From: Nocardioides immobilis
GTDB lineage: Bacteria; Actinomycetota; Actinomycetes; Propionibacteriales; Nocardioidaceae
DNA length: 64,000 nt
Assembly: GCF_003515065.1 (NCBI RefSeq)
Contig: NZ_QXGH01000009.1
Span: forward strand, 496,001-560,000
Direction of reading: 5' to 3'
Both the position numbers and the translations under genes were made by a program. Below the pieces are notes generated by a model. The model was not told the origin of the DNA. It ran no database searches and worked only from the letters and a program-made list of their open reading frames with translations. Below are positions 56,639 to 64,000 of this stretch, piece by piece (positions within the stretch are counted from its first letter, which is position 1; every line of letters starts with the position of its first letter).

Positions 56639-58108
56639 GTGAACCTTCCCGTGATCAAAGACCTGCCCCCGCACGTGTTGGTCCTCTTCGGCGCGACCGG
56701 CGACCTCGCGTCCCGCAAGCTCTTCCCCGGGCTGTACCGGCTGGCCGCGGCGGGGCGGCTCCCCAAGCACTACCGGGTGATCGGCAGCGGCCGGCGCTCC
56801 CCCGGCACCGACGAGGAGTTCCGCGGCCAGGTGAGGACGGCTCTCGACGAGTTCGTGAAGGACGTCGACGAGGCGGTGGCCGGGCCGCTGCTGGAGCGGA
56901 TCACGTTCGTCACCTCCTCGGCCGACGACGGTACGGCGCTGTCGGCGGCCGTGCGTGACGCCGAGGACCGACTGCTCGAGGACGCGGGCTGCCTGCTGTC
57001 CGACGTACGGCGCCTGCTCTACCTCTCGATCCCGCCGTCGGCCGTCTCCGGCACGGTGGAGATGCTCGCGAAGGAGGACCTGGTCGACCGCTCGCGACTG
57101 GTCGCGGAGAAGCCGTTCGGCACCGACCTGGCCACTGCACGGGCACTCGACGTCGTACTCCTCAACGCCTTCGAGGAGCGGCAGATCTTCCGGATCGACC
57201 ACTTCCTCGGCAAGGAGGCGGTGCAGAACATCCTGGCGCTCCGCTTCGCCAACGGGCTGTTCGAGCCGGCCTGGAACCGGCACACCATCGAGTCGGTGCA
57301 GATCGACGTGCCGGAGCGGCTGACGGTCGAGGGCCGGGGCAGCTTCTACGAGGGCACCGGCTGCCTGCGCGACATGGTCACCACCCATCTCTGCCAGCTG
57401 CTCGGCTTCGTCGCGCTCGAGGACCCGCACGCCTACCGCGAGTCCGCACTGCGGGCGGCGAAGTCCGCCGTGTTCGCGGCAGTGCGGCCGCTCGACCCGG
57501 AGCGCGTGGTCTTCGGCCAGTACGACGGCTACCGCGCCGAGGCCGACGTCGCACCCGACTCCGACGTGGAGACGTTCGTCGCGATCGAGATGTGGATCGA
57601 CAACGACCGGTGGCGCGACGTGCCGTTCTACCTGCGCACCGGCAAGGCGATGGCCGAGGGCCGGCGGACCATCACCGTCCGGTTCTCCGACCCCCGGCAC
57701 CGCTGGCTCAAGCCCGCCGACCAGGGGGTGCCGGCGCCCAACGAGCTGGTCATCGAGCTCGCCGACCAGCCGCGGATCGCGATCGACGTCCGCGCCAAGC
57801 GACCCGGCCCGGACATGGACATCGTCGAGGGCGTGTTCCGCCTCGACCTCGTCTGCGACGTCCCGGACGCCGACCCGTTGGAGGCGTACGAGCGGCTCAT
57901 CCTCGACGTGATGCGCGGCGACCGCACCCTCTTCATCGGCTCGGCCGAGGTCGAGCGGCTGTGGGAGATCTGCCAGCCGGTCCTCGAGCGCCGCCCGGCA
58001 CCGGAGCCCTACCCGCAGGGGTCCTGGGGTCCGCAGCCCGCGATCGACCTGCCGCTCGGCGGCTGGCGGCTCGGCAACCACCCGCCGGACCGGTCGCTCA
58101 CCAGCTGA
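56639..58108 (+). CDS. zwf: Glucose-6-phosphate dehydrogenase
   Basis: Oxidises glucose 6-phosphate to 6-phosphogluconolactone and makes NADPH. The 489-aa enzyme has the nucleotide-binding [10 protein letters not shown] (18-27), the substrate Lys in EKPFG, the active-site RIDHFLGKE (185-193) and [11 protein letters not shown]. It starts with GTG. No tal, gnd or opcA neighbour is present, so this may be a stand-alone or second isozyme. A 61-bp palindrome follows the stop. Its NADPH could serve the F420 reductase and FprA encoded earlier; this link is only inferred. Confidence 0.95.
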   Translation: MNLPVIKDLPPHVLVLFGATGDLASRKLFPGLYRLAAAGRLPKHYRVIGSGRRSPGTDEEFRGQVRTALDEFVKDVDEAVAGPLLERITFVTSSADDGTALSAAVRDAEDRLLEDAGCLLSDVRRLLYLSIPPSAVSGTVEMLAKEDLVDRSRLVAEKPFGTDLATARALDVVLLNAFEERQIFRIDHFLGKEAVQNILALRFANGLFEPAWNRHTIESVQIDVPERLTVEGRGSFYEGTGCLRDMVTTHLCQLLGFVALEDPHAYRESALRAAKSAVFAAVRPLDPERVVFGQYDGYRAEADVAPDSDVETFVAIEMWIDNDRWRDVPFYLRTGKAMAEGRRTITVRFSDPRHRWLKPADQGVPAPNELVIELADQPRIAIDVRAKRPGPDMDIVEGVFRLDLVCDVPDADPLEAYERLILDVMRGDRTLFIGSAEVERLWEICQPVLERRPAPEPYPQGSWGPQPAIDLPLGGWRLGNHPPDRSLTS

Positions 58109-58122
58109 GCGACGCGGCGTGC

Positions 58123-58183
58123 GTCGTACCTGAAGTTTCGGTCCCGATTCGGTCGATTTTGGGGCCGAAACTTCAGGTACGAC
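58123..58183. repeat. 61-bp palindromic repeat, copy C
   Basis: 23-nt arms (58123-58145, 58161-58183) and a 15-nt loop, with one G-T pair. Arm type AAGTTT/AAACTT shows a compensatory change relative to copies A and B. It lies between the converging ends of zwf and cydB, so it may also act as a two-way terminator. Confidence 0.87.
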
Positions 58184-58190
58184 GTGCGCC

Positions 58191-59192
58191 TCAGTGGCGG
58201 GACCACTCCTCGCTCTGGGTGAGCCGGAACAGGTACGCCAGCGGCGGTACGACGACAACGACCGCGAGCCCGACCGCGACCAGGAGCCCCTGGAGCGTCG
58301 CGGTCGCTCCGGCGGCGTCGGCGATCCGCACCTCGTCGACGAGCAGCCAGGGGTACTGCCCGATCCCCCACCCCGACACGACCGACGCGACCGCCGTGAC
58401 GGCGGTGAGCCGCGCGGCGCCGTAGCTGCGGCGCCAGAGCAGCGCGAGCGTCGCGAGGCCGGCCACCGCGGCCAGCACGACGAGCGGAGCGGCTCTGCCC
58501 GCGAGACCGTCGCTCAGGGTGGGTGCGTCGTCGGCGATCGGGACGAGCGCGGCGAAGACCACCACCCCGGTGACCACCCCGACGAGCAGCGCCCGCACCC
58601 GGAGCTCGTCGGCCAGCCGGTTCTGTCCCCGCCGCGCGGCCTCGGCCACCAGGAAGACGCCGGCGAGGAACGCGCAGGTGCCGACCGCGATCACGCCTCC
58701 GAACAGCGAGGTCGGGTTGACCCACGACGCCCACCGGTCGCCGGTGCCGTCGAGCGGCACCCGCCCCGAGGCGATCCCGCCGGCCACGGTCCCGAGGAAG
58801 AACGGCGTCAGCACCGACGACGTCGCGAACACGACACCGAACAGGCGCGCCTGGCCGAGCGTCTCGGCGTACTTGCGGAACGCGAAGCTGGCGCCGCGCA
58901 GCACGATGCCCAGCAGCGCGAACAGCAGCGGCAGCACCAGCGTCGACATCGCGGCCGCGAAGGACTCCGGGAAGCCGGTCCACCAGATCACCAGGACGTA
59001 GATCAGCCAGACATGGTTGGCCTCCCACACCGGGCCGATGCTGTGGTCGACGAGGGTGCGCAGCTCGGCGCCGCGGCGGCTGCTGCCTGCGGTGAGGTCG
59101 AAGAAGCCCGATCCGAAGTCGGCGCCGCCGAGCACGGCGTACGCGACGACGCCGACGAACAGCGCCGCGGCGACGGCTACCTCCAGGCTCAT
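58191..59192 (-). CDS. cydB: Cytochrome bd ubiquinol oxidase subunit II
   Basis: A 333-aa integral membrane subunit with eight or more helices. GGADFGSGFFDL near the N-terminus, SIGPVWEANHVWLIYVLVIWWTGFP and ASFAFRKYAE are conserved CydB segments. It partners CydA in a proton-motive quinol oxidase with high oxygen affinity. The ATG at 59192 overlaps the cydA stop by 4 nt (ATGA). No cydCD follows; the next gene, across a repeat, is zwf on the other strand. Confidence 0.95.
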   Translation of the reverse strand: MSLEVAVAAALFVGVVAYAVLGGADFGSGFFDLTAGSSRRGAELRTLVDHSIGPVWEANHVWLIYVLVIWWTGFPESFAAAMSTLVLPLLFALLGIVLRGASFAFRKYAETLGQARLFGVVFATSSVLTPFFLGTVAGGIASGRVPLDGTGDRWASWVNPTSLFGGVIAVGTCAFLAGVFLVAEAARRGQNRLADELRVRALLVGVVTGVVVFAALVPIADDAPTLSDGLAGRAAPLVVLAAVAGLATLALLWRRSYGAARLTAVTAVASVVSGWGIGQYPWLLVDEVRIADAAGATATLQGLLVAVGLAVVVVVPPLAYLFRLTQSEEWSRH

Positions 59193-60619
59193 CGGCCGGC
59201 CTCCGCCTTGTCCGTCGAGGTCTTGTCGGTCGAGACCTCCGGTGCGTAGGGGCTGGGCAGGTCGACCTCGCCGGCCCGCCAGCGGCGCGCCATGGAGCGG
59301 AGCACGACGACCGCGCCGACCGTCATGCCGGCGTAGACCACGGTGCTGACGCCGAGGAGCCACCACAGGCTTGCGGTGTAGTCACCCACCGCCTCGGGCG
59401 TCCGCATCACCCCGTAGACGATCCACGGCTGGCGTCCGACCTCCGTCGCGATCCAGCCCGCCTCGAGCGCGACGACAGCGAGCGGTCCGGCCACGGCGGC
59501 CGAGCGGAGGAACCAACGCCGCTCGAGCAGGTCCCGGCCGCGGCGCCGCTGGAACCAGAACCACACGACGCCGGCCGCCAGCAGGGTCCCGATGCCGACC
59601 ATCGCCTGGAACGCGAGGTGCGCCAGGTTGACCGGCGGGTGGTCCTCCTCGGGGATCGTGTCGAGACCGGGCACCGGCTCGTCGGGCGAGTTCATCGCGA
59701 TCAGCGATCCCAGCACCGGGATGTCGATCGCACCCTTGACCTCGCCGTCGACCAGCACCCCGCCCAGCCGCAGCGGCGAGGGGCTCTCGGTCGTCTCGGC
59801 CAGCTCGAACGCCGCGAGCTTGGCCGGCTGCCGCTCGTCCAGGCCGAAGCCGAGGACGTGGCCGACGAAGGGCTGGGTCACGGCCGCGATCGACGCGAAG
59901 ACGAAGGGCACCATGAAGCCCAGCCGGTGGTGGGCGTCGCGGCGACCGCGGAGCATGCCGACGGCGTACACACCGGCGACGGAGAAGCCGGTCAGCATGT
60001 AGGCGCCGACCCACATGTGCGCGAACTGCAGGAACGCCTGCTGGTTGAACAGCACCGCCCACGGCTGGACGTCGGTGACCTCGCCGCCCACGATCCGGAA
60101 GCCGGTCGGATCGTTCATCCAGGCGTTGACCGCCAGCACGCAGTAGGCGCCGACGATGCCGGTGACCGCCATCGGCAGCACCATCAGGACGTGCCGCTTC
60201 GGCGGGATCCGGCCCCAGCCGTAGAGGTAGATCCCGAGGAAGATCGCCTCGAGGAAGAAGGCCAGCCCCTCGAACGCGAACGGCAGGCCGAGGACGTCGC
60301 CGTACGTCCCCATCAGGCCCGGCCACAGCAGGCCCATCTCGAAGCTCAGCACCGTGCCGGACACGGCTCCGATGGCGAACAGCACGGCCGAGACCTTGGC
60401 CCACCGATGGGCGAGACCGAGGGCGACCGGGTCGTCGCGGCGGATCCCCCGCAGGTGCATCACGAAGATCATCGCGGGGAAGGCGACGCCGAAGCAGGCC
60501 AGCACGATGTGCCAGCCGAGCGAGAGCGCCATCTGCTGCCGGGCGGGCAGCAGGCCCGCGGGTTCGGCGGCTCCGGAGAGCTGGACCACTACTTCGGTGA
60601 GGACTGCGGGCGTCAGCAC
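59189..60619 (-). CDS. cydA: Cytochrome bd ubiquinol oxidase subunit I
   Basis: A 476-aa haem-bearing subunit. LLPARQQMALSLGWHIVLACFGVAFP includes H37, the likely distal haem ligand; FAFEGLAFFLEAIFLGIYLYGW holds the conserved Glu pair (E117, E124); H201 in FAHMWVGAY is a b558 ligand; and GRQPWIVYGVMRT is the C-terminal signature. The Q-loop is short. The GTG start at 60619 is uncertain. A Crp/FNR-like site lies about 50 bp upstream, consistent with control by oxygen or cAMP. Confidence 0.94.
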   Translation of the reverse strand: MLTPAVLTEVVVQLSGAAEPAGLLPARQQMALSLGWHIVLACFGVAFPAMIFVMHLRGIRRDDPVALGLAHRWAKVSAVLFAIGAVSGTVLSFEMGLLWPGLMGTYGDVLGLPFAFEGLAFFLEAIFLGIYLYGWGRIPPKRHVLMVLPMAVTGIVGAYCVLAVNAWMNDPTGFRIVGGEVTDVQPWAVLFNQQAFLQFAHMWVGAYMLTGFSVAGVYAVGMLRGRRDAHHRLGFMVPFVFASIAAVTQPFVGHVLGFGLDERQPAKLAAFELAETTESPSPLRLGGVLVDGEVKGAIDIPVLGSLIAMNSPDEPVPGLDTIPEEDHPPVNLAHLAFQAMVGIGTLLAAGVVWFWFQRRRGRDLLERRWFLRSAAVAGPLAVVALEAGWIATEVGRQPWIVYGVMRTPEAVGDYTASLWWLLGVSTVVYAGMTVGAVVVLRSMARRWRAGEVDLPSPYAPEVSTDKTSTDKAEAGR

Positions 60620-60660
60620 AGTCCCGACGCTAGGCGGTGTTCACGCCTCGATCACGAGTT

Positions 60661-60676
60661 TGTGAATCTTTTCACG
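60661..60676. promoter_or_regulatory. Crp-type operator before cydAB
   Basis: TGTGA-ATCTTT-TCACG matches the actinobacterial Crp consensus TGTGANNNNNNTCACA at nine of ten fixed bases, 42-57 bp before the cydA start. Crp control of cydAB is known in mycobacteria; control here is inferred. Confidence 0.6.
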
Positions 60677-60706
60677 AAGTCGGTGCCGCGGCGGGCGTTG
60701 GAGGGC

Positions 60707-60767
60707 GTCGTACCTGAAGCTTCGGCCCCGATCCGGCCGGTTCTGGGGCCGAAACTTCAGGTACGAC
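60707..60767. repeat. 61-bp palindromic repeat, copy D
   Basis: 23-nt arms (60707-60729, 60745-60767) and a 15-nt loop; the arms extend 2 bp further outward. There is one mismatch (GC in the left arm against AC). It lies 7 bp past the stop of the ACT-GNAT gene and upstream of cydA. Confidence 0.87.
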
Positions 60768-60774
60768 GCGCTCC

Positions 60775-61638
60775 TCAGACCCGGAGCTCGCTCACGGCGA
60801 TCCGCACGCTCACGGTCTCGCCGACCATCCGGATCCGGCCGCGCAGCCCGGCGGACAGCACCATCGGCAGGACCGCCTGCGTGTCGGAAGGCGCGGTGAG
60901 CACGATCTCCTCGGCGCCCCGCGCCCGCGCCATCCGGGCGACGTCGGCGAGGAGTCGGGTGCCGATGCCGCGCCGCTGCCACGACGGGTCGACCCACATG
61001 TCGACCGGCCACGGATCGCCTTCGGCGGCGGCCGGTGCCACCGAGGCGCGACCGGCCACCCGGCCACCGGACAGCGCGGCGACGGCATCGCCGGTGGCGA
61101 CGTACTCCAGCTCGGCGGTCTCGCGCGCACTCTGCGGCGCGGGCGGTGCTTCCCGGCTCAGCACGTGGGTGACCAGCTCGGCCATCGCAGCCCCGCGGAC
61201 CCGTTCGGTCGAGGTGAACGACGTGGACCGTCGGATCTGGACGGTCGCGTTGCCGACAGTCATCTCCAGCACGTCCTCGTGGCCGCCGGCAGGAGCGAGA
61301 TCGGCGTCGAAGAGGTGCGCGACGACGTCGGGGAACGTCGCGGGCTGGTCGAGGACCGCGAGCGCCGCCTTCACGAACCGCGTCGGCTGGTCGTCGAGCG
61401 CCGCCTCGGTGCACTCCATCGCGACCACCGACTCGGCACCGGCGCGCTGCATCAGGCCGACCATGTCCGCGACGCCGAAACCTTCCGGCGCGTCCACGAC
61501 CAGCTCGTCGGTGACCGAGGACCGGCCCGGGAAGACCTGGACCCGCAGGATGTTGACGCCGCTCTTGCCGCACTCGTGAGCCAGCGACCCGAGAGCCCCG
61601 GGACGATCCGGCAGGTTCGCGCGCACCCTCCACAGCAT
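60775..61638 (-). CDS. ACT domain-GNAT acetyltransferase fusion
   Basis: A 287-aa protein. Residues 1 to about 75 form an ACT ligand-binding domain (RVRANLPDRPGALGSLAHECGKSGVNILRVQVFPG). A short middle region follows, then a GNAT domain at the C-terminus with acetyl-CoA motif VDPSWQRRGIGTRLLADVARMARARGAEEIVLTAP. ACT domains bind amino acids, so allosterically controlled acetylation is likely. I prefer the ATG at 61638 (MLWRVRAN), the first residue of the ACT strand; an ATG-type start 27 nt upstream is possible. Confidence 0.82.
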   Translation of the reverse strand: MLWRVRANLPDRPGALGSLAHECGKSGVNILRVQVFPGRSSVTDELVVDAPEGFGVADMVGLMQRAGAESVVAMECTEAALDDQPTRFVKAALAVLDQPATFPDVVAHLFDADLAPAGGHEDVLEMTVGNATVQIRRSTSFTSTERVRGAAMAELVTHVLSREAPPAPQSARETAELEYVATGDAVAALSGGRVAGRASVAPAAAEGDPWPVDMWVDPSWQRRGIGTRLLADVARMARARGAEEIVLTAPSDTQAVLPMVLSAGLRGRIRMVGETVSVRIAVSELRV

Positions 61639-61696
61639 GGGTCCAGCATGCCGCATCAAGGTCACGCGCGGCGATCGTCAGCGTTGCGAAACTCGG

Positions 61697-62446
61697 TCAG
61701 TCCGGAATCTTCTCGCCCGCCTCGATGGCGACGGTCAGCCGGTTCTGCGGCAGCGGGACCGGGCAGGTCGTGAACTCCGTGTAGGCGCAGGGCAGGTTCG
61801 TCGTGCGGTTGAAGTCGAGCACCACCATGCCGTCGGCGGACGGCGGCGGGGCGACGAGCTGGCGGCCGGCGGGGTACGTCGCCCGGCCCGACGTCGCGTC
61901 AGCGAAGACCAGCCACAGGCCGCCGTCGTCGTCGTACGCCACCAGCCGTACCGGCTCCCCCGCGACGGTGAACGAGACCTCGCCGACCGCGTCCGCGGTG
62001 GGCCGGTCGCCGTCGTACGGGTGGAACCGCGCGGTCAGAACCCAGTCGGGCGACGGCGGGTAGACGGGCGTCGGACGGTGACCGGTCCGCAGCGGATGGG
62101 CGGGGTCCCGCGGTCGCAGCAGTACGCCGGCGCCACGGCTGGCCACCTCCACGACGAGCTCCCCGGAATGGACCCGGATGCCGGCGTCATCGACCGGTCC
62201 GAGCAGCACGTGCCCGCTGACCTCCCGGCCGTCGACCGTCAGCGACTCGCCTGGCCCCAGATCGACCTCGACGCCGCTGGGACCCAGCGCCCACGCGCCG
62301 GGCACCCCGTCGATGCGCTGGGGCGTCGCGTCCAGCCAGTGCAGGCCGGTGATCGAGAGGAAGCCGTGCGGCGCTGTCAGCCGGTCCTCACGCGCCTGCC
62401 GCCAGGCCTGCCACTCCCCGAGAAAGTCGTCCACCACGTCCACCAC
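61697..62446 (-). CDS. DUF1684-domain protein
   Basis: A 249-aa protein. FLGEWQAWRQAREDRLTAPHGFLSITGLHWLD near the start and the C-terminal DFNRTTNLPCAYTEFTTCPVPLPQNRLTVAIEAGEK are the DUF1684 hallmarks. The fold is mostly beta. Function is unknown. It starts with GTG (62446 or the next codon). It is flanked by the groEL terminator upstream and the ACT-GNAT gene downstream. Confidence 0.86.
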   Translation of the reverse strand: MVDVVDDFLGEWQAWRQAREDRLTAPHGFLSITGLHWLDATPQRIDGVPGAWALGPSGVEVDLGPGESLTVDGREVSGHVLLGPVDDAGIRVHSGELVVEVASRGAGVLLRPRDPAHPLRTGHRPTPVYPPSPDWVLTARFHPYDGDRPTADAVGEVSFTVAGEPVRLVAYDDDGGLWLVFADATSGRATYPAGRQLVAPPPSADGMVVLDFNRTTNLPCAYTEFTTCPVPLPQNRLTVAIEAGEKIPD

Positions 62447-62513
62447 CCCTCGATCCTGCCGACCCGGCGCAAATCAGGCCACGGAAGCCGCCGACCCGTC
62501 TCATCTCTGCGCG

Positions 62514-62558
62514 AAAAATGCGCCGAGCCGGCTCATCCTGAGATGAGCCGGCTCGGCG
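62514..62558 (-). terminator. Intrinsic terminator of groEL
   Basis: Perfect 17-bp arms (62521-62537 and 62542-62558) with a 4-nt loop, followed on the minus strand by a five-T run (62514-62518). It ends the groEL transcript 15 nt past its stop. Confidence 0.88.
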
Positions 62559-62572
62559 AGGTGTGCGACGGA

Positions 62573-64000
62573 TCAGTGACCGTGGCCGTGCCCGTGGCCG
62601 TGGCCGCCGGCCGCAGCGGCCTCGTCCTCGTCCTCGGGCTTCTCCACGACCAGCGTCTCGGTCGTGAGCAGCATCGCCGCGATCGAGGTCGCGTTGACCA
62701 GCGCGGAGCGGGTCACCTTGACCGGGTCGAGGACGCCCTGGGCGACCAGGTCGCCGTACTCCTCGGTGGCGGCGTTGTAGCCGTTGCCGACGCCGAGCTC
62801 ACGGACCTTGGTGGTGACGACGTAGCCGTTGACACCGCCGTTCTCGGCGATCCAGCGCAGCGGCTCGTCGGCGGACTTGCGCACGATCCGCACGCCCACC
62901 GCCTCGTCGCCGGTGAGGCCGAGGTCCTTGTCGAGCACCGACACCGCGTGGATGAGCGCGGAGCCACCGCCGGGGACGATGCCCTCCTCGATGGCCGCAC
63001 GGGTCGCGGAGACCGCGTCCTCGATGCGGTGCTTCTTCTCCTTGAGCTCGACCTCGGTGGCAGCGCCGACCTTGATCACGCAGACGCCGCCGGCGAGCTT
63101 GGCGAGACGCTCCTGGAGCTTCTCCTGGTCCCAGTCGCTGTCGGCGTTCTCGATCTCGGCCTTGATCTGGTTGACCCGGCCCTCGACCTGCGCGGAGTCA
63201 CCGGCGCCGTCGACGATCGTGGTGCTGTCCTTGGTGACGACGATGCGTCGCGCCTGGCCGAGCACGTCGAGCCCGACCTGGTCGAGCTTGAGGCCGACCT
63301 CGGGGGCGATGACCTGACCGCCGGTCAGGATCGCGATGTCCTGCATCATCGCCTTGCGCCGGTCACCGAACGCCGGGGCCTTCACCGCGACCGCGTTGAA
63401 GGTGCCGCGGATCTTGTTGACCACGAGCGTCGAGAGCGCCTCGCCGTCGACGTCCTCGGCGAGGATGAAGAGCGGCTTGCCGGCCTGGATGACCTTCTCG
63501 AGCAGCGGCAGCAGGTCGGCGATCGCGGAGATCTTGCCCTGGTGCAGAAGGATGTAGGGGTCGTCGATGACCGCTTCCATCCGCTCCGGGTCGGTCACGA
63601 AGTACGCCGAGATGTAGCCCTTGTCGAACTGCATGCCCTCGGTGAACTCGAGCTCGGTGCCCATGGTGTTGGACTCCTCGACGGTGATGACACCGTCCTT
63701 GCCCACCTTGTCGAAGGCCTCGGCGAGCAGCGCGCCGATGTGGCTGTCGCGGCTGGAGATCGTGGCCACGCTGGCCATGTCCTCCTTGGTCTCCACCTCG
63801 CGGGCGGAGGCGAGCAGCGCGTCGGACACGGCCGAGGCCGCGGCGTCCATGCCGCGCTTGACGCCCATCGGGTTGGCGCCGGCGGCCACCGCGCGGAGGC
63901 CCTCGTGCACCATCGCCTGGGCGAGCACGGTCGCCGTCGTCGTACCGTCACCGGCGATGTCGTTGGTCTTCGTCGCGACCTCCTTGGTGAGCTGAGCACC
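62573..64000 (-). CDS. groL: Chaperonin GroEL with His-rich tail (5' end outside window)
   Basis: A 60-kDa chaperonin subunit; 475 residues are visible and about 60-70 N-terminal residues are missing. [16 protein letters not shown] is the ATP-binding Asp segment, and [16 protein letters not shown] and [17 protein letters not shown] are signature regions. The C-terminus is [11 protein letters not shown], the His-rich tail of mycobacterial-type GroEL1 rather than the GGM repeat of canonical GroEL. GroES should lie just beyond the window. The location near guaB matches the mycobacterial order. Confidence 0.96.
   Translation of the reverse strand, partial: GAQLTKEVATKTNDIAGDGTTTATVLAQAMVHEGLRAVAAGANPMGVKRGMDAAASAVSDALLASAREVETKEDMASVATISSRDSHIGALLAEAFDKVGKDGVITVEESNTMGTELEFTEGMQFDKGYISAYFVTDPERMEAVIDDPYILLHQGKISAIADLLPLLEKVIQAGKPLFILAEDVDGEALSTLVVNKIRGTFNAVAVKAPAFGDRRKAMMQDIAILTGGQVIAPEVGLKLDQVGLDVLGQARRIVVTKDSTTIVDGAGDSAQVEGRVNQIKAEIENADSDWDQEKLQERLAKLAGGVCVIKVGAATEVELKEKKHRIEDAVSATRAAIEEGIVPGGGSALIHAVSVLDKDLGLTGDEAVGVRIVRKSADEPLRWIAENGGVNGYVVTTKVRELGVGNGYNAATEEYGDLVAQGVLDPVKVTRSALVNATSIAAMLLTTETLVVEKPEDEDEAAAAGGHGHGHGHGH

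Overview
The window is high-GC, densely coding DNA with actinobacterial gene content: F420 synthesis and F420-dependent enzymes, guaA/guaB/guaB3, a His-tailed GroEL, a mycobacterial-type FprA reductase, ROK and SARP-type regulators, and DUF6458, DUF5709 and GPGG small proteins. GTG starts and GTGA/ATGA stop-start overlaps are frequent. I infer a Nocardioides-like member of the Propionibacteriales. No tRNA, rRNA, CRISPR array, transposase, integrase or phage gene was seen. About 57 protein genes are supported. The first (npdG) and last (groEL) run off the window edges.

Layout. 1-6.8 kb is an F420 neighbourhood: an NADPH:F420 reductase and a divergent luciferase-like F420 oxidoreductase share a perfect 19-bp palindrome, followed by an MMPL exporter and fbiC. 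7.4-12.2 kb is a xylose/ribose-type sugar ABC transporter with a divergent ROK regulator. 12.2-17.9 kb holds small stress or membrane proteins, a secreted EEP hydrolase, a DUF1295/FAD-oxidoreductase pair and a LysR regulator. 17.9-22.5 kb is redox: FprA, a zinc-ribbon SDR, a flavodoxin-like reductase, and Ohr with OhrR. 22.5-24.6 kb is an ABC exporter whose ATPase carries a cyclic-nucleotide domain.

24.6-64 kb follows a skeleton also known from mycobacteria (guaA, choD-like oxidase, guaB3, guaB2, groEL1), all on the minus strand, with accessory genes between. These include a nuclease-like gene bracketed by two palindromic repeats, a SARP/AAA regulator, a SpoIIE-type phosphatase and a lipid/steroid-type catabolic cluster at 38.6-46.3 kb. 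That cluster holds an aldehyde dehydrogenase, a conserved unknown, two TetR- or KstR-like operator sites, a sulfotransferase, a DUF1214 protein and a dienelactone hydrolase. Further on are a CbbX/EccA-like AAA ATPase, a hydroxysqualene-dehydroxylase-like FAD enzyme with its TetR, zwf and cydAB.

The most unusual structure is a family of exactly 61-bp palindromes (23-bp arms, 15-nt loop). Four are near-identical and intergenic, with compensatory arm changes. A fifth, diverged element of the same dimensions lies in frame inside the linker of fbiC. A second theme is a KstR-like operator (TNNAACNNGTTNNA) before fbiC and before the 42.4-kb catabolic operon, with a weaker form before the DUF1295 operon, suggesting that F420 supply and lipid/steroid metabolism share control.
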